Shown here in pieces: positions 26,621 to 35,102 of a stretch of DNA of 64,000 nucleotides (position 1 is the stretch's first letter; the number at the start of each line of letters is the position of its first letter). The notes under the pieces were generated by a model. That model was not told the origin of the DNA. It ran no database searches and was given only the letters and a program-made list of their open reading frames with translations. Origin of the DNA: Adhaeribacter rhizoryzae (GTDB lineage: Bacteria > Bacteroidota > Bacteroidia > Cytophagales > Hymenobacteraceae); assembly GCF_008629685.1 (NCBI RefSeq), contig NZ_VWSF01000025.1, forward strand, positions 1 through 64,000, given 5' to 3'. Both the position numbers and the translations under genes were made by a program.

Positions 26621-27538
26621 TTACTCCAGAATACCAATGGTTTTACCTTCCAGGGCCAGGTGGGTATTATCAAAGACAGCTTTGGCTTCTTCGAGCAGCG
26701 GCGTTAAATCTTTGTAGCGCGCCGAAAAATGGCCAATCAATAACCGTTTTACTTCGGCTTTCAGGGCTAAGGTAGCAGCTTGTTTGGCCGTACTGTGGTA
26801 GGTATACACCGCGCGCTCCAACATATTATCCAGGAAAGTGGCTTCGTGGTAAAGCAAATCTACACCTTTTATGTAAGGTATTATATCTTCTTTGTAGCGG
26901 GTGTCACTGCAATAGGCGTACGATCGGCTGCGGCTAGGTTCGCTGGTAACATCTTCGTTTCGCACCAAAATATTGCCGGTTTCGTCCAGAATATCTTCGC
27001 CATTTTTCAGCCGGACTAGTTGCGGCGGAGAGAGAAAATCGGGTAGTTTGGCTTTTACCAGGTGCCGCGGTTTGGGCTTTTCCCGGAACAAAAAGCCGCA
27101 GCAGCTTACGCGGTGCTGCATGGGCAACGTATGGACGGTAATATATTTATCTTCGAAAATTTGCTGATGAACCGTGGTATCGAGTTCCTGAAAATCGAGC
27201 TTAAAATTGTAATGGGTGTTGGAATATTTAAACTGTAAAGTTAAAATATCGGCCAGGCCAGGTGGGCCAAAAATGGTGAGGGGAGTGGTTCGCTGCTGCA
27301 GGTGCATGGTAGAAAGCAAACCAAATAAGCCAAAAAAATGATCGCCGTGTAAATGGCTGATGAAAATATTAGAAATGCGCTGATGCTTTACTTTGTATCG
27401 CATCAGCTGCATTTGTGTGCCTTCTCCGCAATCAATTAAATTTAACTGATTGCCAATAGTTAAAATCTGGGCGGTATGATTACGGTTATACGATGGGGTG
27501 GCCGAAGAACTGCCTAATATTTTAAGTTCAAATTCCAA
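26621..27538 (-). CDS. rnz: Ribonuclease Z
   Basis: A 305-residue metallo-beta-lactamase-fold endonuclease that trims tRNA 3' ends. The zinc motif HLHGDH gives His62, His64, Asp66 and His67. The N-terminal LGSSSATPSYNRN and the late YHSTAKQAATLA and LIGHFSARY motifs are typical of RNase Z. The exosite arm (about 165-180, with KPKPRHLVKAK) is of bacterial type. It follows the STAS gene by 18 bases and is probably co-transcribed with it. Two of the tRNAs in this window lack encoded CCA and would need this enzyme. Confidence 0.95.
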   Translation of the reverse strand: MEFELKILGSSSATPSYNRNHTAQILTIGNQLNLIDCGEGTQMQLMRYKVKHQRISNIFISHLHGDHFFGLFGLLSTMHLQQRTTPLTIFGPPGLADILTLQFKYSNTHYNFKLDFQELDTTVHQQIFEDKYITVHTLPMQHRVSCCGFLFREKPKPRHLVKAKLPDFLSPPQLVRLKNGEDILDETGNILVRNEDVTSEPSRSRSYAYCSDTRYKEDIIPYIKGVDLLYHEATFLDNMLERAVYTYHSTAKQAATLALKAEVKRLLIGHFSARYKDLTPLLEEAKAVFDNTHLALEGKTIGILE

Positions 27539-27556
27539 ATGCTACCCCAGCCGTTA

Positions 27557-27934
27557 TTATTCTTCTTTGTTAGTCAGGTCGCGCTCAATCTCGTGCAGAA
27601 ATACGCGATCAATAGCCTCTTCTACAGTTGGCAGAATATTTAAAACCGACTCCAGTTTAGAAATGGTTATCAGTTTCATTACATGGTCCTGCAAGCCAGC
27701 TAATATTAACAAGCCGTTAGATGAATTACACAAACGGTTGGCAATCAAGATAGAACTAAGCCCGGAAGAGTCGGTGTATTTAACATTGCTCAAATCCAGA
27801 ATCAGGTTGCTGATGCCTTCGGCGTTCAATTTCACAAATTCTGATTTTAAATCAGGAGCAATAGTAGTATCTAATTTTTTCTCATCAATGGTAATGATGG
27901 TGTAATTTTCTTTTTTATCGATAGTGTATTTCAT
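27557..27934 (-). CDS. STAS-domain anti-sigma-factor antagonist-like protein
   Basis: A 125-residue protein that is essentially a single STAS domain (about 5-105). The phosphorylatable loop KYTDSSGLSS has Ser56/Ser57 where SpoIIAA/RsbV proteins are phosphorylated. Partner kinases or phosphatases are not in this window. It lies 18 bases before rnz and 49 bases after purC on the same strand. Regulation of a sigma factor or another signalling partner is family inference. Confidence 0.85.
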   Translation of the reverse strand: MKYTIDKKENYTIITIDEKKLDTTIAPDLKSEFVKLNAEGISNLILDLSNVKYTDSSGLSSILIANRLCNSSNGLLILAGLQDHVMKLITISKLESVLNILPTVEEAIDRVFLHEIERDLTNKEE

Positions 27935-27983
27935 ACGTATTGCAATATAGATTTAAAGGCGAAGGTACCAATTTATAATTAAA

Positions 27984-28934
27984 TTACGATGGTGTAATGG
28001 TTAAAATGTTTTGTTCAATGCCTTGCCGGATTCTTTCTTCCACGTTATCGTAAGGCACCCGTTCAAATTTTTTGCCGGTTACCACTTCGTATAATTCTAT
28101 GTAGCGGGCCGAAATCTGGTCGAGCCACTCGTCGGTCATTTCGGGCACTTGTTGGCCGGCTTGTCCGCTAAAATTATTATCTAAAAGCCATTGCCGCACA
28201 AACTCTTTCGATAGCTGCCGCTGCGGCTCCCCGTTCGCCTGCCGCGCTTCGTAACCATCAGCGTAAAAATAGCGCGACGAATCTGGCGTATGAATTTCAT
28301 CAATCAAATATATTTTGCCGTTGGCTTTCCCGAATTCATACTTCGTATCCACTAAAATTAATCCGCGTTCAGCGGCTATTTTGGAGCCTCGTTTAAATAA
28401 AGCCCGGGTATATTCTTCCAGTTGGCGGTATTCTCTTTCCGAAACAAGATTCGACCCAATAATGTTTTCGGCTGAAATATCTTCGTCGTGGCCTTCGGCG
28501 GCTTTGGTAGTGGGGGTAATAATGGGTTCGGGTAATTTATCGTTTTCCCGCAGGCCTTCGGGCATGTGTTGACCGCAAATTTCGCGCTTGCCGCTTTTGT
28601 ATTCGCGCCAGGCGTGGCCAGCCAAATAACCCCTAATTACCATTTCTACTTTGTAAGGCTCGCATTTTACCCCAACCGTTACGCATGGGTCGGGTTGAGC
28701 CAGCACCCAGTTAGGTACCACATCGGCAGTAGCCGCCAGCGAAAAAGCAGCTATCTGGTTTAATACCTGACCTTTATACGGAATGGCCCGTGGCAAAACC
28801 ACATCAAAGGCCGAAATGCGATCGGTTGCTACTACGGCCAGCTTATCCTGGAAATAATAAACATCGCGTACTTTGCCGCGGTAAAAACCGGTTTGTCCTG
28901 CAAAATTGAAATTGGTTTCTTTTAAGGCCTTCAT
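27984..28934 (-). CDS. purC: SAICAR synthase (purine biosynthesis)
   Basis: A 316-residue phosphoribosylaminoimidazole-succinocarboxamide synthase, joining CAIR and aspartate with ATP. It is of the longer type seen in Bacteroidota and yeast. The GKVRDVYYF and [20 protein letters not shown] motifs near the N-terminus, the [20 protein letters not shown] and [16 protein letters not shown] segments and [14 protein letters not shown] are all present. It heads the purC-STAS-rnz set and has a good -33/-7 promoter upstream. Confidence 0.96.
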   Translation of the reverse strand: MKALKETNFNFAGQTGFYRGKVRDVYYFQDKLAVVATDRISAFDVVLPRAIPYKGQVLNQIAAFSLAATADVVPNWVLAQPDPCVTVGVKCEPYKVEMVIRGYLAGHAWREYKSGKREICGQHMPEGLRENDKLPEPIITPTTKAAEGHDEDISAENIIGSNLVSEREYRQLEEYTRALFKRGSKIAAERGLILVDTKYEFGKANGKIYLIDEIHTPDSSRYFYADGYEARQANGEPQRQLSKEFVRQWLLDNNFSGQAGQQVPEMTDEWLDQISARYIELYEVVTGKKFERVPYDNVEERIRQGIEQNILTITPS

Positions 28935-28958
28935 CTAACTTGGTATAGCTACGGAGAG

Positions 28959-28988
28959 CAAAGTTAGAAAGATATTCTGAGCCTCAAA
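28959..28988 (-). promoter_or_regulatory. Bacteroidota-type promoter of purC
   Basis: Read on the reverse strand, TTTG (28988-28985) is followed after 18 bases by TAACTTTG (28966-28959). This fits the Bacteroidota -33/-7 consensus. The -7 box ends 24 bases before the purC ATG. Confidence 0.55.
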
Positions 28989-29111
28989 ATAATGAATAAT
29001 ACGGATCGAAATTAAGCTTATATACCCAAGTTTAAGTATTAAACGAAGGCGCATGCAACCAACTAAGATGGATTGGCGTCGTAAGAAATAGCAGGAAAGG
29101 GGTTTTAAGTA

Positions 29112-29789
29112 ATGATGAAGCAAGTATATTGTAAATATCTGGTGTTGGTTTTTTTTACGCTAACGGTGGGATGTCAGCCGGAATATGTTGAACCTGCCAG
29201 TACAGTGGGAACTACCAATAGCGAAGATTTGTGGAAGAAACCAGGCAAACCTTGCCCAGAATATTTTTACTTCTACGGGCAATCTAAAATTGATTTAGGA
29301 ACCGTAAACACCTCTAAAATAATCCTCGGTTTTCAGGAGGGCATTACTGCGGCTCAGAAGGCAAGGTTTGTAGCGCAGTTTCCTTACCTGCATCGTATTC
29401 AAAACGAGTTTAATACCGGCAGTGCTGATGCAACCGTGGTGCAACTGAAAGATGGATTATCGTGTGCCCAAGTAGAAGCAATATTATTTAAATTAGCTAA
29501 AAAACGCGAAATACGGTATGCTACGCCATTTTTTCAATCTCCTTTCGAGGCAAACCTGCTCGGAATTACTAACCAGTTTATTGTAAACCTCAAGCCCGGC
29601 TATTCGGCTGCGGATATGAAAAAATTAACCAAACGCACCAAAACCCAAATAGTGGAGCAACTAGGGGATTATACTTTTATACTAAGTGCCGATAAATATG
29701 CCGCTGGCCATGCGCTGCAAATGGCTAATAAATTTGCCCGGTTTTACCAGGTAGAAAGTAGCGAGCCCGATTTTTATTATGGGTTTTAA
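29112..29789 (+). CDS. Lipoprotein with two propeptide-like domains, function unknown
   Basis: A 225-residue protein with a lipobox (LTVGC, Cys near 21), so it is exported and lipid-anchored. The mature part seems to hold two related modules, about 62-140 and 150-223. Each starts with a strand (KIILGFQEGIT, QFIVNLKPGYS), then a helix, and closes with a surface strand (EIRYATPFFQS, QVESSEPDFYY). This pattern resembles I9/subtilisin prodomains, which inhibit or fold S8 proteases, but no protease domain follows. The assignment is by pattern only. Confidence 0.6.
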   Translation: MMKQVYCKYLVLVFFTLTVGCQPEYVEPASTVGTTNSEDLWKKPGKPCPEYFYFYGQSKIDLGTVNTSKIILGFQEGITAAQKARFVAQFPYLHRIQNEFNTGSADATVVQLKDGLSCAQVEAILFKLAKKREIRYATPFFQSPFEANLLGITNQFIVNLKPGYSAADMKKLTKRTKTQIVEQLGDYTFILSADKYAAGHALQMANKFARFYQVESSEPDFYYGF

Positions 29790-30123
29790 ATATCCGTAGT
29801 AGTTGGTAAAAAATCTTTCCTTTTCCGGACAAAATATTATTTAACCTGCTGCCAGCTATTTTGCGCTGGTTTGGCCCCGCGTGGCTGGTGGCTTCATGGC
29901 AAGTTTGCTACCGGGTTAACATAAACCTCAATACCAGCGTATTAAATTATTATTGTTTGTCTGGGGTAGTATAAGCTTTTTAGTTAAAGTCAGATGCTGG
30001 GCATTGTAAGCTTTGCGCAGGGCTAAAAATAATATAACCAACGATAAACAACTGATTAGACCAAAAAAGGCAGTAAATATTGCCGGATTTAAATTAAACT
30101 ATGAAAAATTAAAATTTAGCAGC

Positions 30124-30309
30124 ATGGCAGAAATTAATATTGAACGTAAAAAAACGCCGGTATGGCGGTGGTTATTAATCCTTATTTTATTGGCCTTAAT
30201 AGCCTGGGCGGTTTATGAATTTGCCTACGATAAAGAAGACAATGATTTTGATGAAGTACCGGCTACCGGTATGGTAACCCTGGTGCCGCAGGCCCCGCTT
30301 TTAACCTGA
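30124..30309 (+). CDS. Small single-pass membrane protein
   Basis: About 61 residues from the ATG at 30124 (MAEINIERKKTPVWRW). A TTG 37 codons upstream is possible but gives a poorly hydrophobic, unlikely extension. One membrane segment (WLLILILLALIAWAVYEFA) is followed by an acidic tail (YDKEDNDFDEVPATG), so the C-terminus is probably outside the cytoplasm. It lies 38 bases before the PRC-barrel gene and is likely co-expressed. The family is not recognised. Confidence 0.65.
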   Translation: MAEINIERKKTPVWRWLLILILLALIAWAVYEFAYDKEDNDFDEVPATGMVTLVPQAPLLT

Positions 30310-30347
30310 ACACGCTTTACTAAAAACTAACCTTAAGCGAAAAAACT

Positions 30348-31127
30348 ATGAGAAATGATGAAATAAGAACCGAAGGGAATGAGCGTTTGCTGCCCTTGAG
30401 TAATTCTAAAGATTTTAAAGTAGCCAAAGATAACCCCGATGTTCGCGGCTGGCGCGTAGTAGGCTCCGATGGCGAAAGCCTGGGTGTAGTAAAAGACCTG
30501 ATTGTAGATACCCAGGAAATGAAAGTGCGCTACCTGGCTTTAACGGCCGATAAGCGTTATTACAACGATAACTACGATCGTTATTTGCTGGTACCTATCG
30601 GGTCGGCTGCCCTCGACAAAAAAGGTAGTAATGTATTTGTTTCTAATATCGATTCCCGGACTATCCTGAATTATCCTACTTACCAGGGCGGGCCTATTAC
30701 CGAAGATTATGAATACGCGGTGCGCGAAGCTTCCTTGCATCCCGGTGACCGGACCGATACGGTAAAAAGAGATAATGTAGCAACTGACCAGACTACAACC
30801 GTTAACGACCAAACAACTACCGTTAACGAACAGCCGGCTACGGTAGCGCCCCGGCGTATCTCCAATGATTTTTACAACAACGATACCTACAACGATAATA
30901 AATTTTATACTTCTGACCGCAACAATAACTACGACGACCGGTCGAGCTTTTCGCGGGATAACGTGAACACCGATATTTACCCGGATCGCAATGACACGGC
31001 TAACGGCATTCGCCCGGATGTAGATGAGTCAATATCTACTATTGAACGCCTAGAGCGCTTGCGGGAACGTGGTTCGATTACCGAAGACGAATTTAGGGTG
31101 CTGAAGAAAAGAGCCCTTGATTTGTAG
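30348..31127 (+). CDS. PRC-barrel protein with C-terminal SHOCT-like motif
   Basis: A 259-residue soluble protein. The PRC-barrel domain spans about 25-105 (VRGWRVVGSDGESLGVVKDLIVD, then YLLVPIGSAALD). A low-complexity Asp/Asn/Thr/Tyr-rich linker follows at about 145-220, with the short tandem TTTVNDQ/TTTVNEQ. The last ~32 residues (IERLERLRERGSITEDEFRVLKKRAL) match the SHOCT short helical motif. PRC-barrel proteins of this type are often induced by stress, but the function is unknown. It ends at the hairpin 31157-31184. Confidence 0.8.
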   Translation: MRNDEIRTEGNERLLPLSNSKDFKVAKDNPDVRGWRVVGSDGESLGVVKDLIVDTQEMKVRYLALTADKRYYNDNYDRYLLVPIGSAALDKKGSNVFVSNIDSRTILNYPTYQGGPITEDYEYAVREASLHPGDRTDTVKRDNVATDQTTTVNDQTTTVNEQPATVAPRRISNDFYNNDTYNDNKFYTSDRNNNYDDRSSFSRDNVNTDIYPDRNDTANGIRPDVDESISTIERLERLRERGSITEDEFRVLKKRALDL

Positions 31128-31156
31128 CGTTGGTGCCGCAATATTCCTTTAAAACA

Positions 31157-31188
31157 GAAGCGCATCCCAACTGGGATGCGTTTCTATT
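31157..31188. terminator. Hairpin between convergent PRC-barrel and lysA genes
   Basis: CGCATCCCA / TGGGATGCG (31161-31169, 31172-31180) extends by A-T pairs and is followed by a T-rich tract on the forward strand. It probably ends the forward transcript and perhaps the reverse one. Confidence 0.65.
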
Positions 31189-31207
31189 TGAAATAAAAAT
31201 ATATTAA

Positions 31208-32371
31208 TTAATGGCTTTTCACTTCGGCACTTACGTAAACGGCTTTGGCTTTATCGCGCAGGTTATATTCCGAAGACATTACTTCGGCGTAAGCCCCGGC
31301 CGTACGGATAGCTACAAAATCGTTCCGTTTGGTTTCGGGCAGAAAAACATCTTTGGCAAAACAATCCGTCGATTCGCAAATAGGCCCTACTACATTGTAT
31401 TTTACTTCCGGACCCTGGCTGGTCAGGTTTTCAATTTTGTGGTAAGCCTGGTACAACATGGGCCGTAATAATTCGGTCATGCCGGCATCCAGAATGGTAA
31501 AATTAGTGGTTAAACCTTTTTTAACGTACAACACCCGCGATATTAACGAGCCGCATTGCGCTACCAGGGCCCGGCCTAACTCAAAATGTACCTGCTGGCC
31601 CGGCTGAACTTCTAAATGCTCGTTAAAAATGGCAAAGTAAGATTCAAAATCCGAAATCGGGCTTTCGTCGGGGTGGTAATAATCTACGCCTAAACCGCCG
31701 CCCACATTCAGGTGGGGTAAACGAATATTACGGCTGATAAACCATTGCTGTATTTCGTTAACCCGGTTGCACAGGTTTTTAAATACCGTTAAATCCATAA
31801 TCTGCGAGCCAATATGGAAGTGCGTACCAATTAATTCCAGGTTTTCACAATTTTGTAAAAGCGCCAGCACATCTTCCAGTTCCCACATATTAATACCAAA
31901 CTTATTTTCTTCTAAGCCGGTAGTGATGTATTTATGGGTATTGGCATCTACGTTGGGGTTAATGCGCAAAGCAATGCGAGCCACCTTGCCTTGTTTGCCA
32001 GCCAGCTCGTTAATTACTTCCAGTTCCTGCAACGATTCGCAGTTAAAACAGAAAATATTGTGTTGCAGCGCAAAGTTTATTTCGGCATCTGATTTACCTA
32101 CGCCGGCAAAAACAATGTGCTCCGCATCGAAGCCCCGCTTTAAAGCCCGTTTTACTTCGTTGCCGCTTACGCAATCGGCGCCAAAGCCAAATTCCTGAAT
32201 AAGCCGTAAAACCGGTTTGTTGCTGTTAGCCTTTAAAGCGTAATGTACCTGAAAATTATATTTAGAAGCAGCGTGCTGGGCACTTTCCAGTGTTTGCCGC
32301 AGTAAATCTAAATCGTATAAATAAAAAGGAGTAGGCTCTTGTTGCCAGCTCTCCTGCAAATCTTTAAGCAT
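31208..32371 (-). CDS. lysA: Diaminopimelate decarboxylase
   Basis: A 387-residue fold-type III PLP enzyme making lysine from meso-diaminopimelate. The PLP Lys is in VHYALKANSNK near 43-53. The HFHIGSQIMD and LNVGGGLGVDYY motifs hold the cofactor phosphate. The late VGPICESTDCFAKD supplies the substrate-binding Cys/Glu, and EMSSEYNLR-like VMSSEYNLR the final contact. Its start overlaps the end of lysC by 8 bases, so the two form one operon for lysine synthesis. Confidence 0.95.
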   Translation of the reverse strand: MLKDLQESWQQEPTPFYLYDLDLLRQTLESAQHAASKYNFQVHYALKANSNKPVLRLIQEFGFGADCVSGNEVKRALKRGFDAEHIVFAGVGKSDAEINFALQHNIFCFNCESLQELEVINELAGKQGKVARIALRINPNVDANTHKYITTGLEENKFGINMWELEDVLALLQNCENLELIGTHFHIGSQIMDLTVFKNLCNRVNEIQQWFISRNIRLPHLNVGGGLGVDYYHPDESPISDFESYFAIFNEHLEVQPGQQVHFELGRALVAQCGSLISRVLYVKKGLTTNFTILDAGMTELLRPMLYQAYHKIENLTSQGPEVKYNVVGPICESTDCFAKDVFLPETKRNDFVAIRTAGAYAEVMSSEYNLRDKAKAVYVSAEVKSH

Positions 32372-33701
32372 GTGCGGGTTGTTCTGTTTTGGTAAATACC
32401 CCTTCGTTTAAGGCAATTAAAGCCTGATTTTTATAGCTGGTATTTACTAATAAACTAATATTGTTTCTGCTGCCACCGTAAGAAATCATGCGTAACGGAA
32501 TTTGCTGCAGCGATTTAAATATGGTTACCACAGTTCCGGGCGCAGCTTCAATAGAATCGCCCACGAGGCAAATAATCGAAAGATCCTGGTCTACTTCTAC
32601 GGTACCAAATTCTTTCAATTCCGAAATAATTTCGTTCAGGAAGCGGGTATTATCAACCGTTAAAGATACCGCTACTTCCGAAGTGGTAATCATATCAATC
32701 GAAGTTTTGTATTCTTCAAAAACCTCGAAAATGCGGCGTAAAAAGCCGTAAGCCAGCAGCATACGGGTAGATTTTATTTTAATGGCGGTAATGCCATCTT
32801 TGGCGGCTACGGCTTTAATGCTGCTGCCAGAAGTACGGGCCGAAATAGTAGTGCCGCGGGCTTCGGGTTGCATGGTATTAAGCAGGCGCACCGGAATATT
32901 TTTTTGCTTAGCCGGCAATACGCTGGAAGGGTGCAATATTTTAGCCCCAAAGTAAGCCAGCTCGGCCGCTTCGTCGAACGATAATTCCGCGATAGGATAA
33001 GTGTTTTTTACAATTCGCGGGTCGTTGTTGTGCATGCCGTCAATATCGGTCCAAATCTGAATTTCTTCGGCTTGAATGGCCGCGCCAATTAAAGAAGCAG
33101 AATAATCGCTGCCGCCGCGTTTCAGGTTATCAATCTCTCCGAAGGTGTTCCGGCAAATATAACCCTGGGTAACAAATAATTGAGTATCGGGGTATTGAGC
33201 TAAATCAGTAACTAACTGTTGCGAGATAAAAGCGGTATCGGGCTCTTCGTTTTCATCAATTTTCATGAAATTCAAGGCCGGTAATAATACCGATGAAATA
33301 TTGCTTTCTTCCAGGAAAAGCTGAAATAAACCCGTAGAAAGCAATTCGCCCTGGGCCAGAATGCCCCGCTCTTCGTGGCTGCTAAAATCATTTTTTACCT
33401 GCGATTTAATAAATTCAAAATGGCTTTGAATAAAATCTAAGGCAAGTTGTTTGTATTTATCTGTTTTATACAGGCCGTCAATTACCTGTTTATAAGTCTG
33501 GTGTAAATCTTCTATTAACCCCAAGGCCTCGGTTTGCTTGGCTTTAAACAGGTTATCAGAAATTTGTACGAGTTTATTGGTAGTACCCGACATGGCCGAT
33601 AATACTACAATTTTGGGGTCTGGTGTGTTAATTAAACTAGCCACCATCTTCATGTTGGTAGGGGAGCCTACGGAAGTGCCGCCAAATTTTAAAACTTTCA
33701 T
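32364..33701 (-). CDS. lysC: Aspartate kinase (monofunctional)
   Basis: A 445-residue aspartokinase, the first enzyme of the lysine/threonine/methionine pathway. The N-terminal KFGGTSVGSPTNM binds ATP/aspartate. The catalytic domain runs to about 280, with RGGSDYSASLIGAAIQAEEIQIWTDIDG split among known motifs. Two ACT regulatory domains follow at about 295-365 and 370-440. It is monofunctional, since no homoserine dehydrogenase domain is attached. It overlaps lysA and is probably inhibited by lysine through the ACT domains. Confidence 0.95.
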   Translation of the reverse strand: MKVLKFGGTSVGSPTNMKMVASLINTPDPKIVVLSAMSGTTNKLVQISDNLFKAKQTEALGLIEDLHQTYKQVIDGLYKTDKYKQLALDFIQSHFEFIKSQVKNDFSSHEERGILAQGELLSTGLFQLFLEESNISSVLLPALNFMKIDENEEPDTAFISQQLVTDLAQYPDTQLFVTQGYICRNTFGEIDNLKRGGSDYSASLIGAAIQAEEIQIWTDIDGMHNNDPRIVKNTYPIAELSFDEAAELAYFGAKILHPSSVLPAKQKNIPVRLLNTMQPEARGTTISARTSGSSIKAVAAKDGITAIKIKSTRMLLAYGFLRRIFEVFEEYKTSIDMITTSEVAVSLTVDNTRFLNEIISELKEFGTVEVDQDLSIICLVGDSIEAAPGTVVTIFKSLQQIPLRMISYGGSRNNISLLVNTSYKNQALIALNEGVFTKTEQPAHA

Positions 33702-33902
33702 GTAAAACAGTTTGGTTTTTTAGTAAAGTGCCACAAAGGTAATGATTTATGATACAATTGGTAAAAGTATACCCGCTTTTATAGATAAATATTTAATAGC
33801 AAGTAGCGTTAATCTGCCACCAGCATAAACAACCTGAGCAGTAAGCTTTAAGCATAATATTTAGTGACAACAGTGCTTTAAATAACCGCGCAGGTATAAT
33901 AT

Positions 33903-35102
33903 TTAGCTTTTTCCGGAAGATAAAATTACTGCGGCAGCATTGCCCCCAAAGCCCGCTGCTAAAATTAATATGCGATTTACAGCTGTAAACGGTTTGTTAT
34001 TCAGGAAACAAGGGTAAGGAAAGGAGAGCGGAGCTAAATGCTGGAGAAGGTGAATAGCGTACTCCAGGCTAAAAGCCGCGGAAGCGCCTAAAGTGTGGCC
34101 AATCAGCCATTTATTAGAAGTGAGCGGAGGTAGATTATTCTCGCCGAATACCGCTTGCAAAGCCCTGATTTCCGCCGCATCGCCGGCAACGGTACCGGGC
34201 GCATGTAAAATAATTAAATCGATGGGCTGCGTGTTTTCAGCTTGTTGCAAGGCATTCCGAATGGCTTTCTGAAAATGCTGGCCATCTTTGGAGAGACCGG
34301 TTTTACTCGGAATAGCCTCCGTGGCAAACCCCACCGATTCGATAATAATGGGTGGATGGCTGGAATTATTTAATTCGGCAGCACTTACTTTCTCTAAGGC
34401 AAAAATGGCCGCGCCTTCCCCCAGAACAAAGGTGTTTTTCTTTTCTTCGTTTAAAGGGCGGCAAGGAATGGTTGGCTCCTGATCCTGGGAATAAATGCCA
34501 ATGGCTTTCATTTGGGCAATCGTAAACGGGGTTAGCGGCGCTTCGGCGCCGCCGGCCAGAAAACGGGTAGCCATGCCGGATTTTAGCCAGGCAAAACCAT
34601 TGGCAATAGCTTGTAAAGTAGTACTGCAGGTAACCGAGTGACTAACTACCGGCCCATTGGTTTGTAAATCGTTGGCTACCCACGACGAAATATTGCCCAG
34701 GGTAGTAACCGGTGAAGTTGGGGCCGGCACCTGTCCGGTGGTTAAATATTCTGTTAGGTAATTCTCGAAAAGCTCCGTAGCGCCGCGCGACGAACCAATA
34801 TTTATGGCCACTTCTGAATCGCTCAGCCAACCGGCGGCCGCTACTGCCTGGCGCGCAGCTATGATGGCCAGCAGCACCGACCGGTCCACCGATTGGTAAT
34901 TTTTTTTCTCCTGCTTTAACACTTTAAGAAAATTTTCGGCAACTTCGGATAAAGCGCCTACGGGCGTAACCATATGCTGGTAAATTCTTTTACCAAAGGT
35001 AGGCGTTGCGGTTTTATATGCTTTAGCTACCAAATTCTGATTATGGCCCAGCGGGGAGATGGAACCGTGCCCCCTAATAACAATATATTCTTTTTGGCTC
35101 AA
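33903..35102 (-). CDS. Beta-ketoacyl synthase attached to the biotin operon
   Basis: A 399-residue KAS I/II-type condensing enzyme. The Cys-His-His triad is intact: Cys159 in SVTCSTTLQAI, His300 in ILHAPGTVAGD and His336 in KWLIGHTLGAS, with Lys331. The sequence around His300 (HAPGT..GD) differs from the NAHGTST of FabF. Its start overlaps the bioA end by 4 bases, so it is translated with the biotin genes. A role in making the pimeloyl chain is the natural inference. An alternative is a diverged synthase with another product. Confidence 0.85.
   Translation of the reverse strand: MSQKEYIVIRGHGSISPLGHNQNLVAKAYKTATPTFGKRIYQHMVTPVGALSEVAENFLKVLKQEKKNYQSVDRSVLLAIIAARQAVAAAGWLSDSEVAINIGSSRGATELFENYLTEYLTTGQVPAPTSPVTTLGNISSWVANDLQTNGPVVSHSVTCSTTLQAIANGFAWLKSGMATRFLAGGAEAPLTPFTIAQMKAIGIYSQDQEPTIPCRPLNEEKKNTFVLGEGAAIFALEKVSAAELNNSSHPPIIIESVGFATEAIPSKTGLSKDGQHFQKAIRNALQQAENTQPIDLIILHAPGTVAGDAAEIRALQAVFGENNLPPLTSNKWLIGHTLGASAAFSLEYAIHLLQHLAPLSFPYPCFLNNKPFTAVNRILILAAGFGGNAAAVILSSGKS

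Noticed and set aside
29790-30012. Possible gene between the lipoprotein and the small membrane protein
   Set aside because: No frame of coding character in 223 bases.
30013-30123. TTG start 37 codons before the small membrane protein
   Set aside because: The ATG at 30124 gives a better-proportioned one-TM protein.
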